A stretch of 64,000 nucleotides of DNA from Micavibrio_A sp964539025 (GTDB lineage: Bacteria > Pseudomonadota > Alphaproteobacteria > Micavibrionales > Micavibrionaceae): positions 186,001 to 250,000 of the forward strand of contig CAZIFA010000003.1 in assembly GCA_964539025.1 (NCBI GenBank). Direction: 5' to 3'. Below the pieces are notes generated by a model. The model searched no databases and was not told the origin of the DNA. It worked only from the letters and a program-made list of their open reading frames with translations. Shown piece by piece: positions 1-10,178 of the stretch. The first letter of the stretch is position 1. Each line of letters begins with the position of its first letter. Position numbers and translations under genes: made by a program.

Positions 1-1
1 A

Positions 2-325
2 GGTATCGGCGCGCCGTATAATGCCCAGCTCGCCGCTGCCTTCTTCGAAAGCGCCGCCAATCACGGCATTATCGAAGCCGCATACAATCTCGGCCTGATC
101 TACGAAAACGGTCTGATCGGCGGAAAATCGAAACCCGAAGACGCGATGCTCTGGTACAAAATCGCGGCTGACGGCGGCAACACGGACGCCAAGGCTGCAT
201 TGACGCAACTCGCGTCATCGCTGCAAATCGGCAACGAAGATATCGCCAAGATGGTGGAACGGATGCAATCGATCTATCAATCGACCAAGGGCCGCCGTGC
301 AGGCCCGATCGGCAAGAAAGCTTAA
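2..325 (+). CDS. Sel1-repeat protein, C-terminal fragment
   Basis: The window opens inside this gene; 107 codons remain before the TAA. The translation shows Sel1-like (TPR-related) helical repeats: an AFFESAANHG...AAYNLGLIYENG unit followed by a DAMLWYKIAADGG...AKAAL unit. Such repeats are protein-interaction scaffolds, often in large cell-envelope or polarity proteins of alphaproteobacteria (PodJ-like proteins end in Sel1 repeats). The tail after the repeats is short and basic (STKGRRAGPIGKKA). It ends 18 bp before the stop of the RND pump gene, which lies tail-to-tail on the other strand. The N-terminal architecture is outside the window, so only the repeat type can be stated. Confidence 0.8.
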   Translation, partial: GIGAPYNAQLAAAFFESAANHGIIEAAYNLGLIYENGLIGGKSKPEDAMLWYKIAADGGNTDAKAALTQLASSLQIGNEDIAKMVERMQSIYQSTKGRRAGPIGKKA

Positions 326-343
326 TACTCCGCTGTCATCCTG

Positions 344-3300
344 TTACTCCGGCGTTTCCTGCATTTCTTTCTCGAGACGACGAGCCGTATCCTTGGGCGA
401 TCCCGTGCGGCCTGAAATCATCTGATACGCCACCGGCACGATAAACAGCGTGAACACCGTCGCTGCCGCGACGCCGAAGAAAATCACGATACCGATGGCC
501 GAACGTGTTTCTGATCCTGCACCACCCGATAAAATCAGCGGCACTGCGCCCGCCATCGCGGTGATACTGGTCATCAGGATGGGACGCAGGCGCAGTGCCG
601 AGGCTTCGATCAGCGCATCACGGAATTCACGTCCCTCATCACGCAACTGATTGGCGAATTCAACGATCAGGATACCGTTCTTTGCCGCCAAGCCGATCAA
701 CATAATAAGCCCGATCTGCGTATAGATATTGAGCGTCTGACCTGTTAGATAAAGCCCCGCAAGCGCGCCCGCCATGGCAAGCGGAATGGTCATCAGGATC
801 ACGAATGGGTGTATGAAGCTTTCGAACTGCGCCGCCATCACGAGGAACATAACAAGAATACCCAGCATAAAAACGAAGTAAATAGAGCCGCCGGAATATT
901 TATAGTCTTTCGACTGCCCCTTATAATCGATCACGACAGTATCGGGCAGATTTTCCCGCGTGATATTTTCCATGTATTTAAGCGCTTCGCCCAGCGTATA
1001 TCCCTTCTCCAGATCGGCTTCGAGCGTAATCGAGCGCACGCGATTGTAACGGTTCAGCGTCGCAGCATCGGCGAATTCTTTTATCGTTACAAGGTTGGAA
1101 AGCGGGATCAGCGCGCCTGTGGTACTTGAACGCACATAGATATTCTCCATGTTGGTTGCCGTGCGTTGCTCATCGCGCTCGCCTTCCATGATAACGTCAT
1201 ATTCCTCGCCCTCGTCGATATAGGTCGTCACGCGCCGCGAGCCGAGCATCGTCTCCAGCGTTTCGCCGATGTTGGATACCGTCACGCCCAAGGACGCCGC
1301 GCGGTCGTAATCGATCAGAATTTCGAATTGCGGCTTGGTTTCCTTGTAATTGGAATCAATTCCGACCAGGCCCGGATTATCTTCATTGATCTTGGCCATC
1401 AGCGTATCTCGCCATTCGCGCAACTGGTCATACGTACCGCCGCCGATGACAAACTGCACGGGCTTTCCCGCCGCGCTTTTAAAGCCCTGCCGCATCACGG
1501 GCGATACACGAACACCGGTGAGATCAGATAGTTTTTGCCGCACCTCATTCATCATCTCGAATGCAGGCCGCCGCTGGCCCCAATCTTTCAAAACGACAAT
1601 TGCGATGCCGGAATTGAAACTCGATGTTGCTCCAAAGGAACGCGGCGCGCGGATCATCAGGCTGGTCACTTCGCCGCTCTCGAGATAGGGCTGCATACGC
1701 CGCTCGATCTCGTCCATATAATCTTTCATATAGCTGTATGTCGCGCCTTCGGGCCCGTTGACCATGATCTGGAACGCGCCGCGGTCTTCCTGCGGTGTAT
1801 ATTCCGATGGCGTCAGATTGTAGAACAGAACGATCAGGGCCAGAACGCCGGCAAACCCTGCTATCGCAATCAATGGTCTTGCCAAAAGACCTGTCAGCAT
1901 CCGTGCATAACGTTCTCGCACGCGTATGAAGAAATGTTCGATTTTTTGCGTGATGCCATTCTCACTCGTATCTTTTTTGAGGAATTTTGAAGCCAGCATG
2001 GGTGATAGCGTCAATGCCACAAGGCCTGAGAACCCAACTGCGCCTGCCATCGTCACGGCAAACTCCGAAAACAGCCGTCCCAGATCGCCCTCCAGATACG
2101 TGATCGGCATGAACACAGAAATCAGCGTGAGCGTGGTCGCGATCACCGCAAAACCCACTTGTCTTGTGCCACGATAAGCCGCCACCAACGGCGTCTCTCC
2201 ATGTTCTTTCACGCGCCTTACAATATTCTCGACAACGATAATCGCATCATCCACCACAAGGCCAATGGCAAGGATCAATGCCAGAAGCGTGAGGATATTG
2301 ATCGAAAATCCCATTGCGTAAAGAATGATGAAGGACGACATAAGCGACACCGGTGCCGCCACGGCCGGAATGATCGTTGCGCCAATACTGCCCAAGAATA
2401 TATAAATAACAATAATAACCAGAACCACGGCAATGCCGAGCGTCACATAAACTTCATGGATTGCCTTTTCGACGAACACGGATGTATCGTATCGCTCGGC
2501 CAGCTTGACGCCTTGTGGCAGGGTTTTATTGATCTCTTCAACCTTGGCCTTTGCGCCGCGCGCCACAGAAATCGTGTTTGCCGTCGATTGCTTTATAATG
2601 CCGATCCCGACCTGCGGCACGCCATTGCCGCGGAACATTGTGCGCTCTTCTTCCGCGCCTTTTTCAACTCTTGCAACATCGCCAAGACGCACCAACTGAC
2701 CATCCACCCCACGCCCAATTACCAGTGATTTAAACTGTTCTGGCTCTCTGAACACCCGCGCCATGCGTACTGTGAACTGGCGGTCGTAGGATTCAATGCT
2801 CCCGGCCGGAAGCTCGATGTTTTCTGACCGCATCGCACTTTCGACATCATTAACCGTCAAACCACGCGCAGCCAGCGCCGTCCGATCTAGCCAGACTCGC
2901 ATTGCGTAGGTCTGCGCACCGCCGATCCGCACCTGTGACACCCCGTCGATGATGGAAAATTGATCGACCAGATAGCGCTCGGCATAATCGGTCATCTCGG
3001 CGATGCTCATCCGGTCGCTTGTCAAACTGAACCAGATAATGACATCGTCGGATGAATCCACCTTTTGCACTTCGGGCGGGTCAGCCTCTTCGGGCAGATT
3101 GTCCAGAACGCCCGAAATCTTGTCACGCACATCGTTTGTGGCGGCGTCTATATCGACGCCGACATTAAATTCGATGGTGATACGCGATCGCCCATCTTCG
3201 CTCGAAGATTCGATAAAATTAATGCCACTGATGCCTGACACGCGATCTTCCAGCGTTTCGGTCACGCGGCTTTCAACGATGGAGGCGGAGGCCCCGGGGT

Positions 3301-3451
3301 AATTGACGCTGATGGACACAACGGGCGGATCTATATCCGGATATTCGCGCAATGTCAGGCGCGTAAAAGACACAATACCAAACGCGATCAGCAGCAGAGA
3401 TACAACCGCGGCGAATACGGGCCTTTTGACGAAGATATCGGAAATAAACAT
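344..3451 (-). CDS. RND-family multidrug efflux permease (HAE1/AcrB type)
   Basis: A 1035-residue inner-membrane proton/drug antiporter, the usual length for AcrB/MexB relatives. It starts with MFISDIFVKRPVFAAVVSLL (TM1), has the large periplasmic loop, then TM helices from about residue 335. The TM4 proton-relay pair appears as GLVVDDAIIVVENIVRR (Asp401-Asp402), and the partner Lys lies in IGLAAKNGILIVEFA near residue 930. The C-terminal TM block ends around residue 1010 and is followed by a short charged tail. The adaptor gene lies 6 bp upstream on the same strand, so the two form an operon. The TolC-like gene at 6573-7898 is a possible outer-membrane partner. The substrate cannot be read from the sequence. 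Confidence 0.95.
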   Translation of the reverse strand: MFISDIFVKRPVFAAVVSLLLIAFGIVSFTRLTLREYPDIDPPVVSISVNYPGASASIVESRVTETLEDRVSGISGINFIESSSEDGRSRITIEFNVGVDIDAATNDVRDKISGVLDNLPEEADPPEVQKVDSSDDVIIWFSLTSDRMSIAEMTDYAERYLVDQFSIIDGVSQVRIGGAQTYAMRVWLDRTALAARGLTVNDVESAMRSENIELPAGSIESYDRQFTVRMARVFREPEQFKSLVIGRGVDGQLVRLGDVARVEKGAEEERTMFRGNGVPQVGIGIIKQSTANTISVARGAKAKVEEINKTLPQGVKLAERYDTSVFVEKAIHEVYVTLGIAVVLVIIVIYIFLGSIGATIIPAVAAPVSLMSSFIILYAMGFSINILTLLALILAIGLVVDDAIIVVENIVRRVKEHGETPLVAAYRGTRQVGFAVIATTLTLISVFMPITYLEGDLGRLFSEFAVTMAGAVGFSGLVALTLSPMLASKFLKKDTSENGITQKIEHFFIRVRERYARMLTGLLARPLIAIAGFAGVLALIVLFYNLTPSEYTPQEDRGAFQIMVNGPEGATYSYMKDYMDEIERRMQPYLESGEVTSLMIRAPRSFGATSSFNSGIAIVVLKDWGQRRPAFEMMNEVRQKLSDLTGVRVSPVMRQGFKSAAGKPVQFVIGGGTYDQLREWRDTLMAKINEDNPGLVGIDSNYKETKPQFEILIDYDRAASLGVTVSNIGETLETMLGSRRVTTYIDEGEEYDVIMEGERDEQRTATNMENIYVRSSTTGALIPLSNLVTIKEFADAATLNRYNRVRSITLEADLEKGYTLGEALKYMENITRENLPDTVVIDYKGQSKDYKYSGGSIYFVFMLGILVMFLVMAAQFESFIHPFVILMTIPLAMAGALAGLYLTGQTLNIYTQIGLIMLIGLAAKNGILIVEFANQLRDEGREFRDALIEASALRLRPILMTSITAMAGAVPLILSGGAGSETRSAIGIVIFFGVAAATVFTLFIVPVAYQMISGRTGSPKDTARRLEKEMQETPE

Positions 3452-3457
3452 CCGTTC

Positions 3458-4561
3458 TTATTCCTTTTTACCTTCTACTGGCTTTACTTGTAAACGCTTT
3501 AAAATATCCTGCAAGCTCTCGCCCTTTTGCTGCTCAGCAGTGACGCGCACAGGCTTGCTGTTCTGCACCATCATCGTACCCTGTACCACGACCTTCTCGC
3601 CGGCGTTCAAATTTTCGACAATCTCGACGTCGCCGGGCCTACGCGTGCCAATCACAACTTCACGTTTTTCAACGACCGGTGGATCTTGTGTTTCGTCGAC
3701 CACAAACACGGATTGCCTGCGCCCCTCGGGGATCAACGCAGTTTCCGGAACGGCGATCGCCTCGCGCGGATTTTTGAGCAATTCCACCGTCATCAATAAG
3801 CCGGGCTTTAGTTTGGCGTCCTGATTTGGAATAATCGCGCGCACCATGATGGAACGTGTGGCTTCATCCACCTGAGAATCGACGGCAGAAACCTCGCCTT
3901 TGAAGGATTCATTGAATCCGCTGGCCTTGGCAATAATCTCAACGCCGGGTTTTAGTGTCGGCAGGAATACCGACGGCACGGCAAAATCCAGCTTCATCAC
4001 ACTATCATCATCCAGTGTCGTGATCTTCGTCGCGGGCTGCAACAGAGCTCCGACTGAAATATTACGCAATCCTACCACACCATCGAACGGCGCGGTGATA
4101 ACATGATCGTCCAGTCTCGATGCCAGAGCCGCAAGCCCGGCGCGTGTCGATGCCGCCTCACGTTGACGTTGTTCCAGAATTTCTTTTGAAATCGCACCTG
4201 TGGCAGCAAGCCCCTTGGCGCGCTCCAATTGCTTTGTTGCTTCATTCACCAACGCGCGTTGCTGATCGAGCAATGCTTTTTCCTCGCCATCCGTCATTTC
4301 CACAAGGACATCGCCTTTCACCACGCGCTGCCCATCGGTGAAATTGATCGCGGTGACGGTTTCTGTAACGGTAGATGCCAGTGTAATTGTTTCATTGGCA
4401 CGCAACGTACCGATGGCCTCGACACGATCGACGAATTTGTCGGTGTAAGCACTCGCCACTATCACGGGCGTAGGTCCCTGCCCGCCATCCGGTTTTTTGT
4501 CCTGCGCTAATACGGGATGAACAAGCAGCAGAAAAACGACAATCAGCGAAAATAATTTCAT
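3458..4561 (-). CDS. RND efflux periplasmic adaptor (membrane fusion protein)
   Basis: A 367-residue HlyD/AcrA-type adaptor that bridges the RND pump to an outer-membrane channel. It starts with a cleavable signal peptide (MKLFSLIVVFLLLVHPVLAQ). The lipoyl/biotinyl half-motifs flank a short alpha-hairpin: GQRVVKGDVLVEMTDGE before it and ITAPFDGVVGLRNISVGA after it. A beta-barrel and a membrane-proximal domain follow (VPETALIPEGRRQSVFVVD). The hairpin spans roughly residues 105-150 and is short, as in MexA-like adaptors of RND pumps. It is the first gene of an operon with the permease 6 bp downstream. There is no linked regulator, so inducers are unknown. Confidence 0.93.
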   Translation of the reverse strand: MKLFSLIVVFLLLVHPVLAQDKKPDGGQGPTPVIVASAYTDKFVDRVEAIGTLRANETITLASTVTETVTAINFTDGQRVVKGDVLVEMTDGEEKALLDQQRALVNEATKQLERAKGLAATGAISKEILEQRQREAASTRAGLAALASRLDDHVITAPFDGVVGLRNISVGALLQPATKITTLDDDSVMKLDFAVPSVFLPTLKPGVEIIAKASGFNESFKGEVSAVDSQVDEATRSIMVRAIIPNQDAKLKPGLLMTVELLKNPREAIAVPETALIPEGRRQSVFVVDETQDPPVVEKREVVIGTRRPGDVEIVENLNAGEKVVVQGTMMVQNSKPVRVTAEQQKGESLQDILKRLQVKPVEGKKE

Positions 4562-4691
4562 AAGAATTTCCCAGACATATCAATGAATTAAGAAACGACT
4601 TCCCCGGCCCTATTTCTTGTACGAGACGGACAGGCAAACCCTTCGCTTATAATTAAGTATATCGGGAGGTTTCTCAAGCCATGAATGGACT

Positions 4692-6533
4692 TTAAATAGC
4701 CTCACGGATGGCTTCGAGCTCAAGCCAGCGGGTTTCCGCAACGGCCAGCTTGGTTTTCAGGTTTTCCAGTTCTCGGGTGGTCTTCATAAACGCCTCAGCA
4801 TCACGGGCATAAAACTCCGGATCAACCAGCATCTTGGTCAAATGCTCGATGGTCGTCTCCATCTCCGTCATCTTGCTGGGCAGCGTGTCGAGTTCATGCT
4901 GGAGCTTGAAACTGAGTTTTTTAGGCGGTTGTTTGATAACTGGTGTCGGTTCTTCTTTTTTGAAGATTTCTTTCTTTACCGGCGCAGATTCTACCTTTTT
5001 CTCCTTCTTCATTTTTTCCAAATAGTCGGAATAACCACCGATTACGCCATCGATCTTACCATCGCCTTCGAATGCCAGGATTTTTGAGACAGTCTGATCA
5101 AGAAAGTCGCGATCGTGCGAAACAACGATCAACGTGCCATTATACTGCGAGAGGATATCTTCAAGCATATCGAGCGTGTCCATATCCAGATCGTTCGTCG
5201 GCTCATCGAGAATGAGGCAGGATTTCGGATTGGCCAGAATTTTGGCCAGCATCAATCGGTTCTTCTGCCCGCCGGACAATGTCGCCACGGCATGATGCGC
5301 GTGTGAGGGGTCGAACAGGAAATCTTTTAAATACCCGCACACATGCCGTGCCTTGCCCATCACATCGACATGGTCGCCGCCATCTGGGCACAACGTCTTC
5401 CACAATGTTAAATCTTCTTTTAAATCTTTGCGCTTTTGATCGAAGTATGAGAATTCCAGTTCCTTCTTCCTCTTGATCGACCCGCCATCCGGCTCCACTT
5501 CACCGATCAGCATCTTGAGGAACGTCGTCTTGCCCGACCCGTTCTTGCCCAGAATGCCGATCTTGTCGCCCTTTTGAATACGCAGATGGAAGTTCTGCAA
5601 GATAATTTTCTCGCGCCCGTCTTCATTGAAACTCTTGCTGACATTGTAAAACTCGCACACGACACGCGATGTCAGTTCAACATCATTAAGCTCAACTTTG
5701 ATTTTACCAAGCATTTTGCGAAATGAAGATAGATCGGCTTTGAGAGCATCCCGCGCTTCTTTCATCATCTCAACCCGGCGGACATTGCGTTTGCGGCGCG
5801 CCTTTACCCCACGCGACGCCCATTCCGCCTCCTGTTCGACGAACTTGGCGCGATTGGCCAGTTCCCTTCGTTCCTGTTCGATCAACATTTCCGACCATTC
5901 CTCGAAGTGCGCAAACCCCTTGGGACAGATTTTGAGGCGCCCACGGTCCAGCCAAAAAATCTCGTTGGAAATATTCTCGAGGAATGTCCGGTCGTGCGAC
6001 ACGCATATAATCGCACCTTGGTAATTCTTGAGATAATTTTCCAACCACTCGATGACCGATAAATCCAGATGGTTCGTCGGCTCGTCAAGCATCAACAATT
6101 CCGGCTCTTCCACCAACGCACGGGCCAGCGCCACGCGGCGCAACTGCCCGCCCGACAAGACTTCCATACGGTCCTGCAGATGCAGTTCCAGCGGTTCCAC
6201 CACCATGTCGATCTTGTAATCGATCATCCATTGCTCGGTGCCGGGTGGAAATGTCTGGAAAATGAAATCGTAAACCGTCTGGCCTGATTTGTACTTCACG
6301 TCTTGTTGAAGATAACCGATCTTGGTACCTTCTAAGACCCAGCGCTCACCATCATCCAGATCGCGTGCGCCAGTGATGATATTCATCAGCGTCGATTTAC
6401 CAGCGCCGTTCTTGCCGACGAGCGAAATCCGGCTGCCCTCATGAATATGAAAGGTCAGATCCTTGAACAACGGCACATTGCCGAAGGAAACGAGCGCGTC
6501 TTGTACGCTTAAGATGAGTTGGCCATAGGTCAT
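4692..6533 (-). CDS. ABC-F family ATPase (Uup-like)
   Basis: A 613-residue soluble protein with two ABC ATPase domains and no membrane segments, the ABC-F layout. Domain 1 has Walker A GKNGAGKST, signature LSGGQLRR and Walker B LLMLDEPTNHLD. Domain 2 has GKNGSGKTT, LSGGQKNR and LILDEPTNDLD. The linker between them is rich in Arg/Lys (ASRGVKARRKRNVRRVEMM). A long C-terminal coiled coil after about residue 535 (KLQHELDTLPSKMTEMETTI) matches Uup, which binds DNA or ribosomes through that tail. ABC-F proteins act on the ribosomal E-site or tRNA. The start MTYGQLILSV sits 39 bp after the TolC-like gene's stop, so read-through from that gene is possible. Confidence 0.93.
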   Translation of the reverse strand: MTYGQLILSVQDALVSFGNVPLFKDLTFHIHEGSRISLVGKNGAGKSTLMNIITGARDLDDGERWVLEGTKIGYLQQDVKYKSGQTVYDFIFQTFPPGTEQWMIDYKIDMVVEPLELHLQDRMEVLSGGQLRRVALARALVEEPELLMLDEPTNHLDLSVIEWLENYLKNYQGAIICVSHDRTFLENISNEIFWLDRGRLKICPKGFAHFEEWSEMLIEQERRELANRAKFVEQEAEWASRGVKARRKRNVRRVEMMKEARDALKADLSSFRKMLGKIKVELNDVELTSRVVCEFYNVSKSFNEDGREKIILQNFHLRIQKGDKIGILGKNGSGKTTFLKMLIGEVEPDGGSIKRKKELEFSYFDQKRKDLKEDLTLWKTLCPDGGDHVDVMGKARHVCGYLKDFLFDPSHAHHAVATLSGGQKNRLMLAKILANPKSCLILDEPTNDLDMDTLDMLEDILSQYNGTLIVVSHDRDFLDQTVSKILAFEGDGKIDGVIGGYSDYLEKMKKEKKVESAPVKKEIFKKEEPTPVIKQPPKKLSFKLQHELDTLPSKMTEMETTIEHLTKMLVDPEFYARDAEAFMKTTRELENLKTKLAVAETRWLELEAIREAI

Positions 6534-6572
6534 GGGCCCGGAAAATGCCCGTTTTATGCCAAAAACTCAACC

Positions 6573-7898
6573 TTATTCGGCGGCGGAAGCGATTGCCGTA
6601 TCTTCTATCCCCATTTTGGCGGGATTCAGCATGCCGAGCGCTGCAGCCAGCGTGTAAGCCGCAACCACCCTGTCCCGTCTCGCCTCAACCAGAGCGCTTT
6701 GCGCATCCAGCACTTCCTGGTCCGCCTCCAGCGTATCCAGAACAGTACGGTCACCCAGCCGTGCCTCTTCGCGCACCCCTTCGGCGGAATATTGCGCTGC
6801 GGCTACCTCAAGTTCACGCGCCGCTATTTCGGCCTGATAGGCCTGCAATCTGCGCCATGTGCCGATAATATCGCTGCGCACGGATTTCTCCGCCGCAATC
6901 GTTTCGACGAATCTTTGGTTGGCGCGTGATTGCGCCTCGCGCACACGCGATAAATTGCCGCCCCCTTCATACAAATTGATCCGTGCACGAATGCCAATCG
7001 TGCTGTTCTCGCTCTCATCGAGCGTGCCGGGCTGCGGATCATATTCTTTTATATGCGATGCGAACGCCGTAACCTGCGGATAAAAAGCGCTTTTGGCGGC
7101 ACGTATGTCTTCCTCGGCAGCCTCATGGGCGGAACGCGAGCTGGAAAGCTGGGGGTTATCCATCGCCGCCATCGCGACAAGATCATCGAGCCTTTCGGGG
7201 AAGGCAAACGATATGACCGGGAACACGAATGTGTCGGACGGCCATATGCCGGTAATTTTTTCGAATTGCGCCTCGCTTTCCTGCAATTGGCTTTCGGCAA
7301 CGGCGTTATCGGCCAGCGCGCTGGAATAACGGCCTTCTGTTTGTTTTACATCGGTCTGCGTCACGTCCCCGGCTTCGAATCTGGCCAAAACCGTTTCCTT
7401 CTCACGCGTCAGAAGAACAACGTTTTGGCGCTGTAATTCCAGCAATTGCCGGTCGCGTATGACATTCATATAGGCTTCAACTGTCTGAACGAATATGCGC
7501 TGCTCGGTATCGCGTACATTGGCCGTATCCGATTCAATTCTTTTTATCGCGGCGTCCATCTCGGCTACCGTGCGAAACCCCCGAAACAAAGGTTGTTCCA
7601 CACTGATCGACGCGCTCTTGCTCAATGTCCCATCGTCGTCCGAAGACGGTTTCGAATCTATTTTTGCCGCCGTGACGGTCGTATCCGCGTCGATTCGCGG
7701 TTTCCATCCTGCAGCCGCCTGCGGATATTGTTCCTTCGTCGTGCGCAAATTGTACCGTGCGGCAAGAATGGTCGGATTTTCACGGTAAACATACGAGAGC
7801 GTGTTATCGAGCGTTAAAGGTGCACCCTCCGCCAGCGCAAATCTGCCAGATAATATGAGGATGAGGAAAACCGAAAAGAACAGAATTTTAACGGACAT
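6573..7898 (-). CDS. TolC-family outer membrane efflux/type I secretion channel
   Basis: A 441-residue TolC-like protein. It has a signal peptide (MSVKILFFSVFLILILSGRFALAE), then LTLDNTLSYVYRENPTILAA, the usual opening of the first coiled-coil helix, and two internally repeated helical halves (IRARINLYEGGGNLSRVREA at the equatorial region of the second). TolC trimers form the outer-membrane exit for both type I secretion and RND pumps. The gene is divergent from the exported protein at 8127 with a 228-bp shared promoter region, so dedication to the type I system on the right is likely. Service to the RND pump on the left is also possible. Confidence 0.92.
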   Translation of the reverse strand: MSVKILFFSVFLILILSGRFALAEGAPLTLDNTLSYVYRENPTILAARYNLRTTKEQYPQAAAGWKPRIDADTTVTAAKIDSKPSSDDDGTLSKSASISVEQPLFRGFRTVAEMDAAIKRIESDTANVRDTEQRIFVQTVEAYMNVIRDRQLLELQRQNVVLLTREKETVLARFEAGDVTQTDVKQTEGRYSSALADNAVAESQLQESEAQFEKITGIWPSDTFVFPVISFAFPERLDDLVAMAAMDNPQLSSSRSAHEAAEEDIRAAKSAFYPQVTAFASHIKEYDPQPGTLDESENSTIGIRARINLYEGGGNLSRVREAQSRANQRFVETIAAEKSVRSDIIGTWRRLQAYQAEIAARELEVAAAQYSAEGVREEARLGDRTVLDTLEADQEVLDAQSALVEARRDRVVAAYTLAAALGMLNPAKMGIEDTAIASAAE

Positions 7899-8126
7899 GA
7901 TGCGCTCCGCGATGGTTCAAAAGGTTATATCCCTGCATACGAAATTGCGAATGAAATGACACAACCATAGAGTTTGTATATTAATCAAAAAGAACGACCT
8001 CGCAAACAAACCTATCTTAAGAATACGCAAGTATTACAGACTTTGATGCTTGTTTTCTTTAACTCATAATTAAACCGAAGGTTGTTATTTTCACATGATG
8101 TCAACGATTACCTGTGGGGTCACGTC

Positions 8127-10178
8127 ATGAGTAAAGATACGCCGGATACAACGAACCTGCCTTTAAATGAGTCCAGCCAGTCCATGCAAACATCTATGGA
8201 TCAATTCAGCAGTTTCTTGAGCGCGCCGGTGAGAAAACTGGACGCGGATGAATACACTGCGAACGATCTCGATGGCGTAACTGAAAGTGCCACGGGCTCG
8301 GGCAACCTCAATTTCCTGATGATGCAGGCAGGGCAAACCAATGAAGAAATGCGCAATCTCAACCCGTTCGATAATGTCGGCGGCGGCGATGTATTCGGCG
8401 GTGGCATTCCCGGCTTTGATAACAATGGTCCTCTGCCCGGATCGGGCAATGGCGGTGAAACGGCGATGGACCGCGCGTTCGACCCCGCCAATGAATATGA
8501 CAGCGGCCTTGGCAGTCTAAACAGCGGCGGCAATCTCAATTCCACGGCGGGAAGCCTTGGCGCTGTGACGGCCGCACACACTGCTACCACACCCTTCTCC
8601 AATATTTCGAGCATCTCCTTATCCGATGTGCACCCGGCCAACAACGGAAATAACGGGAATAACGGAAATAGTGGCACCAGTGGTAACAACGGTACATCGG
8701 GTATGAATGGCACCGAAGGCCCGCCCGGCGCAAGCGGTGTCAATGGCACCAGCGGCACCGATGGAATGGATGGTGTTGATGGCGACGACGGAGAAGTCAC
8801 CACCATCATAAGCAACTTCTTTAACGATCTGCCGTTTGATATAGGACCTATCGGCATCAGTCTCGATGCCACGCTTGACAACCTGAGCAATGTAACGCTC
8901 GACATCATCAATGGCGATACAATTACGAATGTTTTGGACGAAGCAGTTAATATTGCACCTGTTCTAGGCCCAGTCGAGGACATGGTCGGAGATATACTTT
9001 CTGATGTCTCACTCGATGCAATTCTCGATCCATTCCAGTATGACGGTAGTGCCAATGACTTCGATCTCAATCTTGAATCCGGTCTCAACCTTTTGGGCAT
9101 TGACCTTCCGGGTATCGGCATTGATATACCACTTGATCCTTTGGAAAGGCTTGTGGGTGACTTAGATGTTGGTCTTGGCCTGACCAATAATGCTCTGGAT
9201 GTGCCAATACTGGGCGACATTCTGGGCGATGGCACTGCTGACCTCGATCTTGGCGTCACCGGACTTGAAAACATCATCGATACATCATTCATCAACGATG
9301 CGGTGCAAACTGTCCTTAATCCGGTTGAAAACCTGATTGGTGATATCGATATAGGCGCTGGGCTGGGGCTTGGCCTGCTCGGCGGGGACCTGAATGACGG
9401 CGGCGCGGACACGGATATAACACTACCGCTTGATATCGACCTGATCGACACCGGCCTTCTCACCGAAACGGTTGGCGTGGCGCTCGATCCTTTGGAATCG
9501 ATTGTCGGTGATATTGATCTGGACCTCGGCATTGGCACCGATCTTCTGGGCAACATTGCTCCATCGATGTTCGATTCTGAAGCAGGCGGTACGGGAACGG
9601 ATGATCTTCTATCACAAATCGGCGATAATCTATCTGGCACGGTGGCAGATGCCAATCTGCCGATTGATGTAATTGATATTCCGGTTGATCTGGAGAATGT
9701 CGCTTTGCCGGACCTGCCCGCACTCGACGCGCTTCCAGAACTCCCTGCTCTCGGCGGCGTTCTCGACCCTCTGGGTGATATCGGCCCCGGCGGCGATTCC
9801 ACCGATGTTCTGGGTGGGCTGGTCTCTTTGCTTGACATCATCGACACTGTTGTCGCGGAAGCAGATAACGCAATCGACTTGCTCGATTCTCTTCCTACCA
9901 GCACAGGCGGTCTCGATCTTGGCGCGCTGACGGGCGGACTGGACGGCAGCGCAGCGGACAGCGCTACAACATCAGGCTCAACAACATGGACCGAAACGCT
10001 TCTTCCTAACGTGGGCGATCTTCTGGGTGGCGGCCTCGCCGCTGATCCTATATCGATCGTTCCTGATCCGATTGCGGTGGTTCCGACCATTTCCCTGCCA
10101 GTAATACCAACCCTGCCGGTCGCACCGCCCACCCTTGGCGGCGGTCTGTTTGGCGGAGGCGGAGGATTATTCGGATGA
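8127..10178 (+). CDS. Putative type I-secreted collagen-like, Asp/Gly-rich repeat protein
   Basis: A 683-residue acidic, low-complexity protein with no signal peptide. Residues 174-221 are sixteen consecutive Gly-X-Y triplets (GNN, GTS, GMN, GPP, GTD, GDD), that is collagen-like. Residues from about 225 to 600 carry roughly five imperfect Leu/Asp-rich repeats around the core DPLE-x-(L/I)VGDIDxxLGxG. The C-terminus is Gly/Phe-rich (LGGGLFGGGGGLFG). There are no RTX nonapeptides. The ATG at 8127 follows GGGG by about 8 bp; an in-frame TTG 45 bp earlier is a weaker choice. The ABC gene starts 4 bp before its stop, so translation is coupled. Lack of a Sec signal plus linkage to ABC, HlyD and TolC genes suggests a type I-exported surface adhesin or matrix protein. 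That role is inferred. Confidence 0.75.
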   Translation: MSKDTPDTTNLPLNESSQSMQTSMDQFSSFLSAPVRKLDADEYTANDLDGVTESATGSGNLNFLMMQAGQTNEEMRNLNPFDNVGGGDVFGGGIPGFDNNGPLPGSGNGGETAMDRAFDPANEYDSGLGSLNSGGNLNSTAGSLGAVTAAHTATTPFSNISSISLSDVHPANNGNNGNNGNSGTSGNNGTSGMNGTEGPPGASGVNGTSGTDGMDGVDGDDGEVTTIISNFFNDLPFDIGPIGISLDATLDNLSNVTLDIINGDTITNVLDEAVNIAPVLGPVEDMVGDILSDVSLDAILDPFQYDGSANDFDLNLESGLNLLGIDLPGIGIDIPLDPLERLVGDLDVGLGLTNNALDVPILGDILGDGTADLDLGVTGLENIIDTSFINDAVQTVLNPVENLIGDIDIGAGLGLGLLGGDLNDGGADTDITLPLDIDLIDTGLLTETVGVALDPLESIVGDIDLDLGIGTDLLGNIAPSMFDSEAGGTGTDDLLSQIGDNLSGTVADANLPIDVIDIPVDLENVALPDLPALDALPELPALGGVLDPLGDIGPGGDSTDVLGGLVSLLDIIDTVVAEADNAIDLLDSLPTSTGGLDLGALTGGLDGSAADSATTSGSTTWTETLLPNVGDLLGGGLAADPISIVPDPIAVVPTISLPVIPTLPVAPPTLGGGLFGGGGGLFG

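Noticed and set aside
8082..8126. TTG start for the collagen-like protein.
   Set aside because: The ATG at 8127 has a nearer G-rich site, and the extra 15 residues look like translated leader.
8201..10132. A 643-codon open frame antisense to the repeat protein gene.
   Set aside because: It follows from the repetitive GAT/CTC/GGC codon pattern of the sense gene; its translation is low-complexity Ser/Pro/Arg with no domain.
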